Assembly: GCA_024686085.1 (NCBI GenBank)
Contig: JAIBDT010000001.1
Location: 1-64,000 of the forward strand
Source of the DNA: Loktanella sp.
GTDB taxonomy: Bacteria; Pseudomonadota; Alphaproteobacteria; Rhodobacterales; Rhodobacteraceae
Reading direction: 5' to 3'
Length of the DNA stretch: 64,000 nucleotides
Below the pieces are notes generated by a model that was not told the DNA's origin, searched no databases, and was given only the letters and a program-made list of their open reading frames with translations. Both the position numbers and the translations under genes were made by a program. Below, in pieces: positions 9,418 through 19,373 of the stretch; position 1 is the first letter of the stretch; each line of letters starts with the position of its first letter.

Positions 9418-10159
9418 ATGGACGAAATTCTGCAAAAAGTGATTCCATATCCCGCCCAGCATGACGCGGACCTGCCCGGCATAGGACCTTTGGACAGCAA
9501 CGGCTGGATCGTGCAAGACGACGCCTTTGCAGGACAAATGCGCAAACGCGACCAGCTTTTGAATAACTCAAGCCACCTCGTTCATGCGGACGCAGGCGCC
9601 AGTTCCGACGCCAAGTCCGAAGTGTTAGAACAGGTTCTCGAAATTCTGCGTAAGCGGGCAGGGTATCTGGTCACGCAATACCGCGTGACCCGCCCCGATG
9701 GCATCACGATCCCGTTGCAAGGCGACCCGCTCTGGATCGCGGCACAATTGATCCAAGAAGACCTGTGCCTGCACGAAAAGCGCGGGGATGAACATGTGCT
9801 GACGTCAGCCGTCATGTGCTTTCCGGCGAGCTGGACACTGGCGGAAAAGATTGGTCGACCTCTATCCGCGATCCGCGATCCACGACACCGTGACTGACTA
9901 CGACGACAACATCACTAAACGGGTGCAGCGACTGTTTGACGGCGTGCAAGCAGGGCGACCACTTTGGCGCTATAACCTACTACGCTACTGTAGCCCCGAA
10001 TTGTTCCACCCCAGACCCGAGAATAGCCCGCGACAGGCAGACGACGATTTTGGCGGTGGTGACTACTTGCGCAGCGAACACCAAGCATTGGTGCGGATGC
10101 CAAAAACCCAAGCCGTGCTTTTCGCGATCCACACCTATCTGATCAAAGACCCGCAATAA
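9418..10159 (+). pseudogene. DUF3445 (heme-dependent oxidative N-demethylase family) gene frameshifted by a 7-bp tandem duplication
   Basis: The ORFs 9418..9897 and 9851..10159 are two halves of one protein; TCCGCGA is duplicated at 9865-9871/9872-9878; removing one copy gives ...EKIGRPLSAIHDTVTDYDDNITKRVQRLFDGV... Confidence 0.8.
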
Positions 10160-10162
10160 CGT

Positions 10163-10192
10163 AAAAGGGCGCCCCAAACGGGACGCCCTTTT
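10163..10192. terminator. Rho-independent terminator hairpin
   Basis: AAAAGGGCG...CGCCCTTTT. Confidence 0.75.
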
Positions 10193-10209
10193 CTGGAATG
10201 TCGCTATAA

Positions 10210-11616
10210 TTAGCAGCTGTAATAAAGCTTGTATTCCACTGGGTGTGGTGTGTGCTCGTACTCGTAAACTTCAGCCCATTTGATGCCCATGTAGCCATCA
10301 AGCTGGTCTTTGGTGAACACGTCGCCTTGCAACAAGTAATCGTGATCGGCTTCCAGTGATTCCAGCGCTTCACGCAAAGAACCGCAAACAGTTGGGATTT
10401 CAGCCAACTCTTCTGGTGGAAGGTCATACAGGTCTTTGTCAGACGCCGCACCCGGATCGATCTTGTTCTTGATGCCGTCTAGGCCAGCCATCAACAATGC
10501 AGCGAAGCAGAGGTATGGGTTTGCTGCTGGATCTGGGAAACGTGCTTCAACGCGCTTGGCCTTTGGGTTTTCTGCCCAAGGAATGCGAACTGCGCCAGAG
10601 CGGTTTGACGCAGAGTAAGCGCGCAGAACAGGAGCTTCAAAACCTGGGATCAAACGTTTGTAGCTGTTTGTCGTTGGGTTCGTGATCGCGTTCAAGGACT
10701 TGGCGTGCTTCAGGATACCACCAATGAAATACAACGCTTCCTGCGACAGATCAGCGTATTTGTCTCCTGCGAACAATGGCTTACCATCTTTAAAGATGGA
10801 CATGTTCACGTGCATACCTGTGCCGTTGTCGCCTGCGATTGGCTTTGGCATGAATGTCGCGGACTTGCCGTAGGCTTGAGCGACGTTGTGGATGACATAC
10901 TTGTATTTTTGGATTTCATCGGCCTGATGTGTCAGCGTGCCGAAAATCAAACCTAGCTCGTGCTGGCAAGACGCCACTTCGTGGTGGTGCTTGTCAACTT
11001 TCATGCCCATGCGCTTCATCGTGGACAGCATTTCGCCACGCATGTCATGTGCATCGTCGACAGGGTTCACAGGGAAATAACCGCCCTTAATACCCGGACG
11101 GTGGCCCGTGTTGCCCATTTCAAACTCGGTATCAGTGTTCCAAGACGCGTCAACCGCATCAACTTGGAACGACACTTTGTTCATCGCAACAGAGTAGCGC
11201 ACATCATCAAAAATGAAGAATTCAGCTTCTGGACCAAAATAGGCAGTGTCACCGATGCCTGTGGACTTCAGATACGCTTCCGCTTTTTCCGCTGTGCCGC
11301 GTGGATCACGAGAATACGCCTCGCCAGTATCCGGCTCGACCACGTTGCAATGGATGCAGATGGTTTTTTCGGCATAGAAGGGGTCCACATACACGGATGA
11401 TGTGTCCGGGATCAGCTTCATGTCGGATTTGTCGATTGATTTCCAGCCAGCAATGGACGAGCCGTCGAACATAAAGCCTTCTTCTAGGAAGTCTTCGTCA
11501 ACCAGATCACAGTCAACTGTGACGTGCTGCAATGTGCCGCGTGGGTCGGTGAAACGAATGTCGACATAGGCGACTTCTTCGTCTTTCATTAGTTTGAGTA
11601 CGTTTGCAACGCTCAT
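10210..11616 (-). CDS. glnA: Glutamine synthetase type I
   Basis: MSVANVLKLMKDEEVAYVDIRFTDPRGTLQHVT...; GDNGTGMHVNMS; adenylylation-site region NLYDLPPEE-like. Confidence 0.97.
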   Translation of the reverse strand: MSVANVLKLMKDEEVAYVDIRFTDPRGTLQHVTVDCDLVDEDFLEEGFMFDGSSIAGWKSIDKSDMKLIPDTSSVYVDPFYAEKTICIHCNVVEPDTGEAYSRDPRGTAEKAEAYLKSTGIGDTAYFGPEAEFFIFDDVRYSVAMNKVSFQVDAVDASWNTDTEFEMGNTGHRPGIKGGYFPVNPVDDAHDMRGEMLSTMKRMGMKVDKHHHEVASCQHELGLIFGTLTHQADEIQKYKYVIHNVAQAYGKSATFMPKPIAGDNGTGMHVNMSIFKDGKPLFAGDKYADLSQEALYFIGGILKHAKSLNAITNPTTNSYKRLIPGFEAPVLRAYSASNRSGAVRIPWAENPKAKRVEARFPDPAANPYLCFAALLMAGLDGIKNKIDPGAASDKDLYDLPPEELAEIPTVCGSLREALESLEADHDYLLQGDVFTKDQLDGYMGIKWAEVYEYEHTPHPVEYKLYYSC

Positions 11617-11653
11617 GAGGATATCCCTTTAGGTTCGAAACTTGTGGTGTGGA

Positions 11654-12094
<441 letters not shown>

Positions 12095-12232
12095 CTACGA
12101 ATGCCTAAAAATTAGACAATATGTGCGATGATTGTGCGTTTTGTGAACTCAGGCCTCTGAGGGGCGGCTTTCAAACGCAAACTGCCGCGCTCCATCAAGG
12201 AACGCGGCAGTTTGAAATAGACTTAAGCGATC

Positions 12233-12700
12233 TTAAACAGCGGTGGAAACAACCTCTACACCGTCTGCGTAAAGAATGTGCTCACGATCAAAGACAAGGT
12301 CAAAGACCTTAACGTCGCGTGATGGCAATTGCGCAAGAAATTCGCCGTCAACCAAACGGATCGCTTCAACTGTTGCAGCAGCAGCGCCAAACAGGGCCTC
12401 TGCGCGCCAATCGCGGATGTGGATACGTGCGCCCGGTGCAACGATCATGTCGCGGTCAGGGCGGGTGTGGCCCAAAGAGCCGGCCTTGATACGGATCGGC
12501 TGCATCTTCACATCACGTGAAGAAATTGCTTTGATAACCGACATGCCGCTGTCACGTGTAATGACGCGGTCACCTACTGAAAGGTGCTCAACTGGAATTT
12601 CGCCGTCCAGTGTCATGATGGTCGTCCCAGCGCAAATGCCAGATTCGATTGTTTGTGCTGCATCAGCCTTGGCTGTGCGTGTGATAGTTCCCATGTGCAT
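12233..12700 (-). CDS. Small stand-alone Hint domain protein
   Basis: GICAGTTIMTLDGEIPVEHLSVGDRVITRDSG...HILYADGVEV (Hint blocks). Confidence 0.75.
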   Translation of the reverse strand: MHMGTITRTAKADAAQTIESGICAGTTIMTLDGEIPVEHLSVGDRVITRDSGMSVIKAISSRDVKMQPIRIKAGSLGHTRPDRDMIVAPGARIHIRDWRAEALFGAAAATVEAIRLVDGEFLAQLPSRDVKVFDLVFDREHILYADGVEVVSTAV

Positions 12701-13112
12701 GGCGTGTTTCCCGCTCTTGCTGATTTCTGCCTCAAGTATTCTTCCAACAATAAGGCAAGAAAGTGTTATCGTCCCGCCATTTTTGAGGTCATTTGCATTG
12801 CTGTGTCTCAGTGTTGCCTTGTTTGGGCGGTGGCCCTCACCACAACAATCTTCGTAAATCCCAACGAAATAAGGGGAATATCAAAATATCGGGCAGTGCA
12901 GAGTCAATCGCAATTGTCGCAAATTGGATTCACTTTCAATTTTCTCAAATGGGGCAAGGAATTTTCTTTTGCAGAATTTCGGCTGAAATTCCGCCCAAAT
13001 CAGCTCTTCTTATTTCAGTGCGTGGAATGTGCATTTTCTACTCGCATCTTATGAAATGCTTTGTTAGACAGCGCCCAACGTTGGGGCAGGAAATTCCTGC
13101 CCTTATGAGTGT

Positions 13113-13197
13113 GCGGGTGTGGCGGAATTGGTAGACGCACCAGATTTAGGTTCTGGCGCCGCGAGGCGTGGGGGTTCGAGTCCCTTCACCCGCACCA
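13113..13197 (+). tRNA. tRNA-Leu (anticodon UAG)
   Basis: GCGGGTG acceptor pairing with CACCCGC, anticodon loop GATTTAGGTT, long variable arm, GGTTCGAGTCC T-loop, encoded CCA. Confidence 0.95.
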
Positions 13198-13226
13198 CAA
13201 TTTTATGAGAAGAAGAAGGAAGTCCC

Positions 13227-14558
13227 ATGCAGGTTACAGAGACCCTGAACGAAGGCCTAAAGCGCGCTTACACTATCACGGTCACTGCGGCCGAGTTGGA
13301 TGCGAAGGTTGTTGATAAGCTAAAAGAAGCGCAGCCAGACGTTGAAATGAAGGGCTTCCGCAAGGGCAAGGTGCCTATGGCGATGATGCGCAAGCAGTTC
13401 GGCCAGCGCGTTATGGGCGAAGCGATGCAAGAAGCAATCGACGGCGCGATGAACGAGCACTTGGAGACATCCGGCGACCGCCCTGCGATGCAGCCAGAAA
13501 TGAAAATGGACGATGCAGCATGGAAAGAGGGCGATGATGTCGTCGTAAACATTTCCTATGAAGCACTTCCAGTGGTCGGTGATGTTGATTTCAAATCCAT
13601 TAAACTTGACCGCATGAAAGTCGAAGCAGACGAAGAATCAGTCAAAGAAGCACTCGATAATCTCGCAGCCTCCCCGCAGGCCGTTTCTTATGAGGCCAAA
13701 AAAGGCGCAGCAAAAGACGGCGACCAAGTGGTCATCGACTTTGTTGGCAAAGTTGACGGCGAACCATTCGACGGCGGCACAGCAGAAGACTATCCACTGG
13801 TCCTCGGTTCTAACTCTTTCATTCCTGGCTTTGAAGAAGGCCTGTTGAAAGTCAAAGCTGGCGACGAAAAAGATGTCACCGTGACGTTCCCTGCGGAATA
13901 CCAAGCAGAGCACCTTGCTGGTAAAGAAGCGATCTTCTCTTGCACAATCAAAGAAGTCCGCGCCGCAAAGACACCAGACATGGACGACGAGCTGGCCAAA
14001 AAGTTCGGCGCAGAAGATCTTGCTGGTCTGAAAGCTCAGATCACAGAGCGTCTGGAAGCAGAATACGCTGGCGCATCCCGTGCGGTGACCAAGCGTGCAT
14101 TGCTTGACGCATTGGACAAGGCCGTATCTTTTGATCTGCCATCCTCTTTGGTTGATGCCGAAGCAGGCCAGATCGCACACCAGCTATGGCACGAAGAAAA
14201 CCCTGACGTTCAGGGGCACGATCACCCTGAAATTGAAACAACAGACGAGCACAAGTCACTGGCAAACCGCCGCGTGAAACTGGGCTTGTTGTTGGCTGAT
14301 ATCGGTCAGAAGGCAGAGGTCAAAGTGACCGACTCCGAAATGACACAGGCGATCATGAACCAAGCGCGCCAGTATCCAGGTCAAGAACGTCAGTTCTTTG
14401 AATTCGTTCAGCAAAACGCTCAGTTCCGCCAGCAGCTTCAGGCACCGATGTTCGAAGATAAAGTCGTAGACCACATTCTCGAAAACGCATCCGTGACTGA
14501 AAAGTCCGTCAGCAAAGACGACCTGCAAAAGGCTGTTGAAGCACTCGAAGACGAGTAA
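13227..14558 (+). CDS. tig: Trigger factor
   Basis: [28 protein letters not shown]...; FKBP domain [20 protein letters not shown]. Confidence 0.95.
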   Translation: MQVTETLNEGLKRAYTITVTAAELDAKVVDKLKEAQPDVEMKGFRKGKVPMAMMRKQFGQRVMGEAMQEAIDGAMNEHLETSGDRPAMQPEMKMDDAAWKEGDDVVVNISYEALPVVGDVDFKSIKLDRMKVEADEESVKEALDNLAASPQAVSYEAKKGAAKDGDQVVIDFVGKVDGEPFDGGTAEDYPLVLGSNSFIPGFEEGLLKVKAGDEKDVTVTFPAEYQAEHLAGKEAIFSCTIKEVRAAKTPDMDDELAKKFGAEDLAGLKAQITERLEAEYAGASRAVTKRALLDALDKAVSFDLPSSLVDAEAGQIAHQLWHEENPDVQGHDHPEIETTDEHKSLANRRVKLGLLLADIGQKAEVKVTDSEMTQAIMNQARQYPGQERQFFEFVQQNAQFRQQLQAPMFEDKVVDHILENASVTEKSVSKDDLQKAVEALEDE

Positions 14559-14577
14559 ACGCTTCACACACTGATAG

Positions 14578-14608
14578 AAAAGGGCGCCCCAATCGGGCGC
14601 CCTTTTTT
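14578..14608 (+). terminator. Terminator of tig
   Basis: AAAAGGGCGCCC...GGGCGCCCTTTTTT. Confidence 0.85.
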
Positions 14609-14698
14609 CGTTTATCCCCCTTTTTCTTTTGACGGACCTTTACATATTTCATTTTTGGAATATGTAAAAGAAACGCATCACAAAATCGGAGCAACCCA

Positions 14699-15142
14699 GT
14701 GCAAAAGCGAAATTTCTTAGCAGCAGGTGTCGCGATAATTGCGGCCACAGTCGGGCTGGTGGGCTTTGGCCGCAGCGGTCAAGCACAGAACGTCAGCCTC
14801 GAGGTGTTGTCAGGCCAAGATCTGGTGCAGCGGGACGATCTGCTGCTCGTTGATATCCGCAGGCCAGAGGAATGGCAGGAAACAGGCGTCGTCGAAGGTG
14901 CGTTACTGGTCACCTATTCAGGCGCGCAGTCCTTCTTGGATGCGGTCATGCCGTCCCTGAAAGACGGGCAGAAGATCGCGCTAATCTGTCGGTCTGGGAA
15001 CCGGACATCGCGGGCGGCACAGCAGATTGGACAGATCGTCGAGACCGCAGTGATCGATGTGCAGGGCGGTATGCTACGGGTCGTGGGCGAGGGGTATCAA
15101 CCCGTCAAAGCCAGCCGCGAAATGGGCTGCACAGTTTGCTAG
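14699..15142 (+). CDS. Rhodanese-like domain protein with signal sequence
   Basis: LLVDIRRPEEWQETG...ALICRSGNRTSRAAQ (Cys-containing active-site loop); GTG start. Confidence 0.85.
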   Translation: MQKRNFLAAGVAIIAATVGLVGFGRSGQAQNVSLEVLSGQDLVQRDDLLLVDIRRPEEWQETGVVEGALLVTYSGAQSFLDAVMPSLKDGQKIALICRSGNRTSRAAQQIGQIVETAVIDVQGGMLRVVGEGYQPVKASREMGCTVC

Positions 15143-15151
15143 AAATGAAAA

Positions 15152-15179
15152 AGGGCCGCGCGATCTCTCGCACGGCCCT
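15152..15179. terminator. Hairpin between convergent rhodanese gene and rplI
   Basis: AGGGCCG...CGGCCCT. Confidence 0.6.
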
Positions 15180-15202
15180 CATAAGTCTTTGATAAAGCTA
15201 AA

Positions 15203-15790
15203 TTAAGCTTCGTCGCGCATTGCGTCTTCGTCCACAGCGCCGCCCATATCGTCGAACAGCTCTTGGATTTCGAATTCTGCTTCTGCTTCTGCTTCCGCAG
15301 CCAATTCGGCAACAGACTTACCAGCAGCTTGAAGCTCAGCTTCTTCAACCGAACGGGCTACGTTCATGTTAATGACAACTGACACTTCTGGGTGCAGAAC
15401 AACGTTTACAGCGTGAATGCCCAAGTCTTTGATTGTCGCGTTCAGAACCACTTGGCCCTTGTCGACAGAGAAACCTTCCGCAGTTGCTGCTTCGGCGGCG
15501 TCACGTGTTGTGACAGACCCGTAAAGCGAACCCGCGTCGGATGCAGAGCGGATCACGATGAAAGTCTGGCCATCCAGCTTTTCCGCAAGTGCTTCTGCTT
15601 CTTTTTTGGTTTCTAGGTTGCGTGCTTCCATCTGTGCTTTTTCCGCGTCAAAGCGTGCGATGTTCGCAGCGTTTACGCGCAAGGCTTTGCCCTGTGGCAG
15701 CAGATAGTTACGTGCGTAACCTTCTTTAACTTTAACAACTTCGCCCATTTGGCCAAGTTTAGCTACGCGCTCAAGTAGAATGATATCCAT
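15203..15790 (-). CDS. rplI: 50S ribosomal protein L9
   Basis: [36 protein letters not shown]. Confidence 0.97.
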   Translation of the reverse strand: MDIILLERVAKLGQMGEVVKVKEGYARNYLLPQGKALRVNAANIARFDAEKAQMEARNLETKKEAEALAEKLDGQTFIVIRSASDAGSLYGSVTTRDAAEAATAEGFSVDKGQVVLNATIKDLGIHAVNVVLHPEVSVVINMNVARSVEEAELQAAGKSVAELAAEAEAEAEFEIQELFDDMGGAVDEDAMRDEA

Positions 15791-15800
15791 GATCTGATCC

Positions 15801-16028
15801 TTACTTTACAGCGTATGGCAGCAGGGCGAGGAAACGAGCACGCTTGATCGCACGGGCGAGAGCGCGCTGGTTCTTTGCACCAACAGCAGTGATACGGGCA
15901 GGTACAATCTTGCCGCGCTCGGAAACATAGCGCTGCAGAAGACGTGTATCTTTGTAGTCGATCTTAGGAGCGTTATCGCCCTCAAACGGATCGGACTTAC
16001 GACGACGGAAAAATGGTTTCGTAGCCAT
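15801..16028 (-). CDS. rpsR: 30S ribosomal protein S18
   Basis: [28 protein letters not shown]. Confidence 0.97.
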   Translation of the reverse strand: MATKPFFRRRKSDPFEGDNAPKIDYKDTRLLQRYVSERGKIVPARITAVGAKNQRALARAIKRARFLALLPYAVK

Positions 16029-16052
16029 GATTTATAATCCTTTCCTGATCAA

Positions 16053-16415
16053 TTAGCGACGCTCGCGGCGTTCGCCACGGTCGCTGCGCTCTTCGCGCTT
16101 TTGCATTTGAACTGATGGGCCTTCTTCATGCGCATCAACTTTGATCGTCAGAACGCGCATAACATCGTCATGCAGACCCATCAGACGCTCCATTTCCTGA
16201 ATAGCAGTTGCTGGTGCATCTGTACGCAGGAAGGCGTAGTGGCCTTTACGGTTCTTGTTGATCTTATAGGCCATCGTTTTGACGCCCCAGTATTCGTGGT
16301 CGACCAGTTTACCTGCGTTGTCAGCAAGAACTGTACCGAAATGTTCAATCAGGCCTTCGGCTTGTGTATTAGACAAGTCCTGACGCGCGATCATAACATG
16401 CTCATATAGCGGCAT
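16053..16415 (-). CDS. rpsF: 30S ribosomal protein S6
   Basis: MPLYEHVMIARQDLSNTQAEGL; start refined to 16415. Confidence 0.95.
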   Translation of the reverse strand: MPLYEHVMIARQDLSNTQAEGLIEHFGTVLADNAGKLVDHEYWGVKTMAYKINKNRKGHYAFLRTDAPATAIQEMERLMGLHDDVMRVLTIKVDAHEEGPSVQMQKREERSDRGERRERR

Positions 16416-16589
16416 GTGCACTCCATTCATTTTCTCAGCGCATTTCATAGGGAAGGGCAATAAGACTTGTCGCACCCCACCCACGAGAGACTACGCGGTT
16501 CATATTTTTACGACAAGTTGGGGCCTTATACAGGCCAAGGGTGCCAATGCAAGCAATCATGCAAGGTTTTGGGCTATGATTCTGATGTA

Positions 16590-16604
16590 TTAACGAAACC
16601 TTAA
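16590..16604. promoter_or_regulatory. CtrA-type full-site motif TTAA-N7-TTAA upstream of hypothetical membrane protein gene
   Basis: Sequence TTAACGAAACCTTAA(C), 75 bp upstream of the ATG at 16680. Confidence 0.5.
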
Positions 16605-16679
16605 CTCTGTCACGACTGTGCCGCTTTTCCGCCTCTTTCTCTACCCAAGGTCTTGGTTATCAAAACGGGGAAGAAAAAC

Positions 16680-17300
16680 ATGACAGATACTTCAGTATAC
16701 CAATCTCTAGGTCGTAAAGAGTCGGCTGCGTTTAGCCCAAGCAATGGTCCCGTCGTTGAAGAAAGCTATTGGGGCTTTTCAGTCAAAGACACGACGCGCG
16801 GTCTTGTATCTCACTATGTTTCTCAAGGGGTTGCGCTATTCTTGGGTGCGGCGTTTTTGGCGGCAATGATGGGGCTTTGGATCCTACCGGGGGCAGCGGT
16901 TCAATCTGACTCTCTGACCATGCGTTTGGGACTTACGGCGTTTTTTGGGATCATCTCGTGGATATTAATTAACTTTGCGAACCGTGGGGTCGTCAGCGAA
17001 ATCCAGATCGACTGTAATCTGTGCGAAGTGCGCGAAGTGCTGAAGAACCGTGTCGGTAAATCGACATTGGTTGGCCAGTTCTCTTTTGATTCCTTTGACG
17101 GTATTACAATCGACCGTTCCAGCGGCGACAAAGAAGATGTGGCCCTGTCTTTGAACAGTGTTGATCCCGCAAAGCACATTCACATTGCGCGCGGTTCCGA
17201 GGCGCAGATCGGCGTGCTCTATGGCCGCATGACGCGTGATCTGATGCTCGAGCAACCATCCCGCACGTTTGCAGCAGTGGCCCCAGAGCCGCTGCGCTAG
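16680..17300 (+). CDS. Hypothetical membrane protein
   Basis: Two hydrophobic segments in MTDTSVYQSLG...; no family recognised. Confidence 0.7.
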   Translation: MTDTSVYQSLGRKESAAFSPSNGPVVEESYWGFSVKDTTRGLVSHYVSQGVALFLGAAFLAAMMGLWILPGAAVQSDSLTMRLGLTAFFGIISWILINFANRGVVSEIQIDCNLCEVREVLKNRVGKSTLVGQFSFDSFDGITIDRSSGDKEDVALSLNSVDPAKHIHIARGSEAQIGVLYGRMTRDLMLEQPSRTFAAVAPEPLR

Positions 17301-17406
17301 CCGGGGTATCGTTGGGTCCTGCGAACAGGGTCTGTTCGATTTTGCTGAATTGCTCTTACGGTGGTGCGCCTACACATAGGGTGCATCACCAATTAGGAGC
17401 AAACCA

Positions 17407-17985
17407 ATGATGAAATCCCTGACTGCTGCGGCCTTTGTTGCTGCGACACTATCCACCTCTGCAATGGCTGCACCAGAAGCCTACGTTCTAGACGCGAGCC
17501 ACAGCCAAATCGTATTTAACTACAACCATTTGGGCTATTCCACGACCTACGGCATGTTCTCTGGCTTTGAAGGCGAAATCCAGTTTGACCAAGAAGATCC
17601 GGCAGCGTCCTCTGTTACCGTGTCGTTCCCTGTCACATCGATGCTGACGGGCTGGGAAGAGCGTTTTGCGCACTTTATGTCTGGCGACTTTTTTGGTGCG
17701 GACGCGGAAGAAATGGTCACGTTTACGTCGACAGGTATCGAAGTAACCGGCGATAACACAGCACTTATCACAGGCGATTTGACGCTGAATGGCGTCACAA
17801 AATCAGTTGTTTTGGATGCGGTCATGAACCAATCGGGCGATCACCCGATGGCGGGCAAGCCTTGGGCCGGCTTTGATGCAACAACAACGCTTGTGCGGTC
17901 TGAATTCAACGTTGGCAACTTTGCCCCGTTCGTCAGCGACGAAGTACAAGTTATGATTTCTATCGAGGCTATGAAGGCTGAGTAA
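17407..17985 (+). CDS. YceI family periplasmic protein
   Basis: Signal peptide; YVLDASHSQIVFNYNHLGYSTTYGMFSGFEGEIQFD. Confidence 0.9.
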   Translation: MMKSLTAAAFVAATLSTSAMAAPEAYVLDASHSQIVFNYNHLGYSTTYGMFSGFEGEIQFDQEDPAASSVTVSFPVTSMLTGWEERFAHFMSGDFFGADAEEMVTFTSTGIEVTGDNTALITGDLTLNGVTKSVVLDAVMNQSGDHPMAGKPWAGFDATTTLVRSEFNVGNFAPFVSDEVQVMISIEAMKAE

Positions 17986-18006
17986 GCTTTTATCAGCGAA
18001 AGTTTG

Positions 18007-18033
18007 GGGCCGCGTGAGCATATCACGCGGCCC
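18007..18033. terminator. Hairpin between convergent YceI genes
   Basis: GGGCCGCGTGA-GCATA-TCACGCGGCCC. Confidence 0.75.
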
Positions 18034-18040
18034 TTTGTCG

Positions 18041-19213
18041 TTAACGGGTGGCAGTGACCGCGATGTCCACCATCACATCAAACCCGAGGTTGCTTTCGTC
18101 CGCCATGCTTTCCCCGACGGTAAAGTCGCGACGATCGAGCGTCAGTGACCCGTTCATCTGGGCCTGATCGCCGTTGATTGTCAGGTCAAAGGGCAGGGAC
18201 ACTGGCACTGCGGCTCCCTTGATTGTCAGCGTTCCATCTGCGGTCAAGGTATCGCCATTACGCAAGATATCCGCAGCAAACACCGCCGTGGGGAAGGTGC
18301 CTTGATCAAAGAAATCCGCGCCCATGGCTTGCTGGGTGACCGTGCCCAGTGCAAGCGAGCTGATGTTGATTGTTGTCTCTACGCGGCCCACGGTGCCTGT
18401 GCCATTTTCGTCGTAACTGATCACGGAGACCCAATCGCCAAAGTTGCCTTTGACAGTGCTGCCCAACTGCGTGATTGCAATGTTGATTGCGCCGTCGGTG
18501 ACGGTCCATTCAGAGGCCGCGGCCTCTAAGGCTGGCCCGTTTTGCTTGGTTTGCGCGGTGGTATAGAACCCCAAGGCGCTACCCAAGGCGGCGATGGCTG
18601 CAAATACGGCCACGGCGATGAACGGCGCGCTTTTGCCGTGATCGGCGGCGGCGGTTGCGGTGAGTTTGCCGAAAGTCATACGCTTGAGGGTCTCATCTTT
18701 GTCGATGAAGACATGCTTCATCGCGCCCGCAAAGTGTAGCAAGATCGATGCCACCATGATTTTGCTCCACAGCCAGTGCAACCCGCCAAACAAGTCCGAG
18801 ACATGCGGATCGGTTGGCACAAAAGGCAGCGCGTTTGCGAAGGGAATCCAGATTGGGGCGGCGAAGGCAGAAGCCGAGTGATGAATCCAGCCTGTGAGCG
18901 GGACGAGCACCAGCGAGAGGTAAAGCAGCCAATGCACGACCTCGGCCAGCAGGGTCTCGGCTTTGCGGTCAGGATGCAAAGGTGCTGGTTTGGTTTGGGT
19001 TAGCGCGTAGGTGATCCTTGCGAGAGCGACCAGAAATACGGCCACCCCAAGTGTTTTGTGCATCGAGAAAAGCCATGTTTTCGTAGCGATTTCAGCGTCC
19101 GTGTTGATGGGTGCGTCGGATGCGATCACCCCGAGCGGGATGATAGCGATGACCAGAAGGGCGGTCAGCCAGTGAAAAGTCTTGGTCGTTCGAGAGTAAG
19201 CCTGCGTAGACAT
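18041..19213 (-). CDS. Cytochrome b561 domain fused to YceI domain
   Basis: N-terminal b561-like membrane domain (KTFHWLTALLVIAIIPLG, multiple TM and His) and C-terminal YceI domain. Confidence 0.85.
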   Translation of the reverse strand: MSTQAYSRTTKTFHWLTALLVIAIIPLGVIASDAPINTDAEIATKTWLFSMHKTLGVAVFLVALARITYALTQTKPAPLHPDRKAETLLAEVVHWLLYLSLVLVPLTGWIHHSASAFAAPIWIPFANALPFVPTDPHVSDLFGGLHWLWSKIMVASILLHFAGAMKHVFIDKDETLKRMTFGKLTATAAADHGKSAPFIAVAVFAAIAALGSALGFYTTAQTKQNGPALEAAASEWTVTDGAINIAITQLGSTVKGNFGDWVSVISYDENGTGTVGRVETTINISSLALGTVTQQAMGADFFDQGTFPTAVFAADILRNGDTLTADGTLTIKGAAVPVSLPFDLTINGDQAQMNGSLTLDRRDFTVGESMADESNLGFDVMVDIAVTATR

Positions 19214-19252
19214 ATGTCATACCTCTAATGTTATCCGCGGATAAGGTTATGC

Positions 19253-19267
19253 TTAATTTTCGGTTAA
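19253..19267. promoter_or_regulatory. CtrA-type motif TTAA-N7-TTAA upstream of b561-YceI gene
   Basis: Sequence TTAATTTTCGGTTAA in the b561-YceI/fabD divergent intergenic region. Confidence 0.35.
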
Positions 19268-19373
19268 TTATAGCGCCCAAAATGCAGGGCATCTGTGCAT
19301 GTCGGCACATGCTTGTGTCAAAGCGGTTGGCAAGGTAACTAATTTACCAAAGGTCAAACAAAGGAGAGGCCAC

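Noticed and set aside
12584-13054. 156-aa ORF between the Hint gene and tRNA-Leu
   Set aside because: No ribosome-binding site or domain; partly antisense to the Hint gene. The 12701-13112 interval is best treated as non-coding.
13084-13102. GGGCAGGAA-A-TTCCTGCCC palindrome just upstream of tRNA-Leu
   Set aside because: Probably a terminator-like or incidental hairpin; only a 1-nt loop as a perfect stem, and no evidence of an attachment site, integrase or 3' tRNA duplication in the window.
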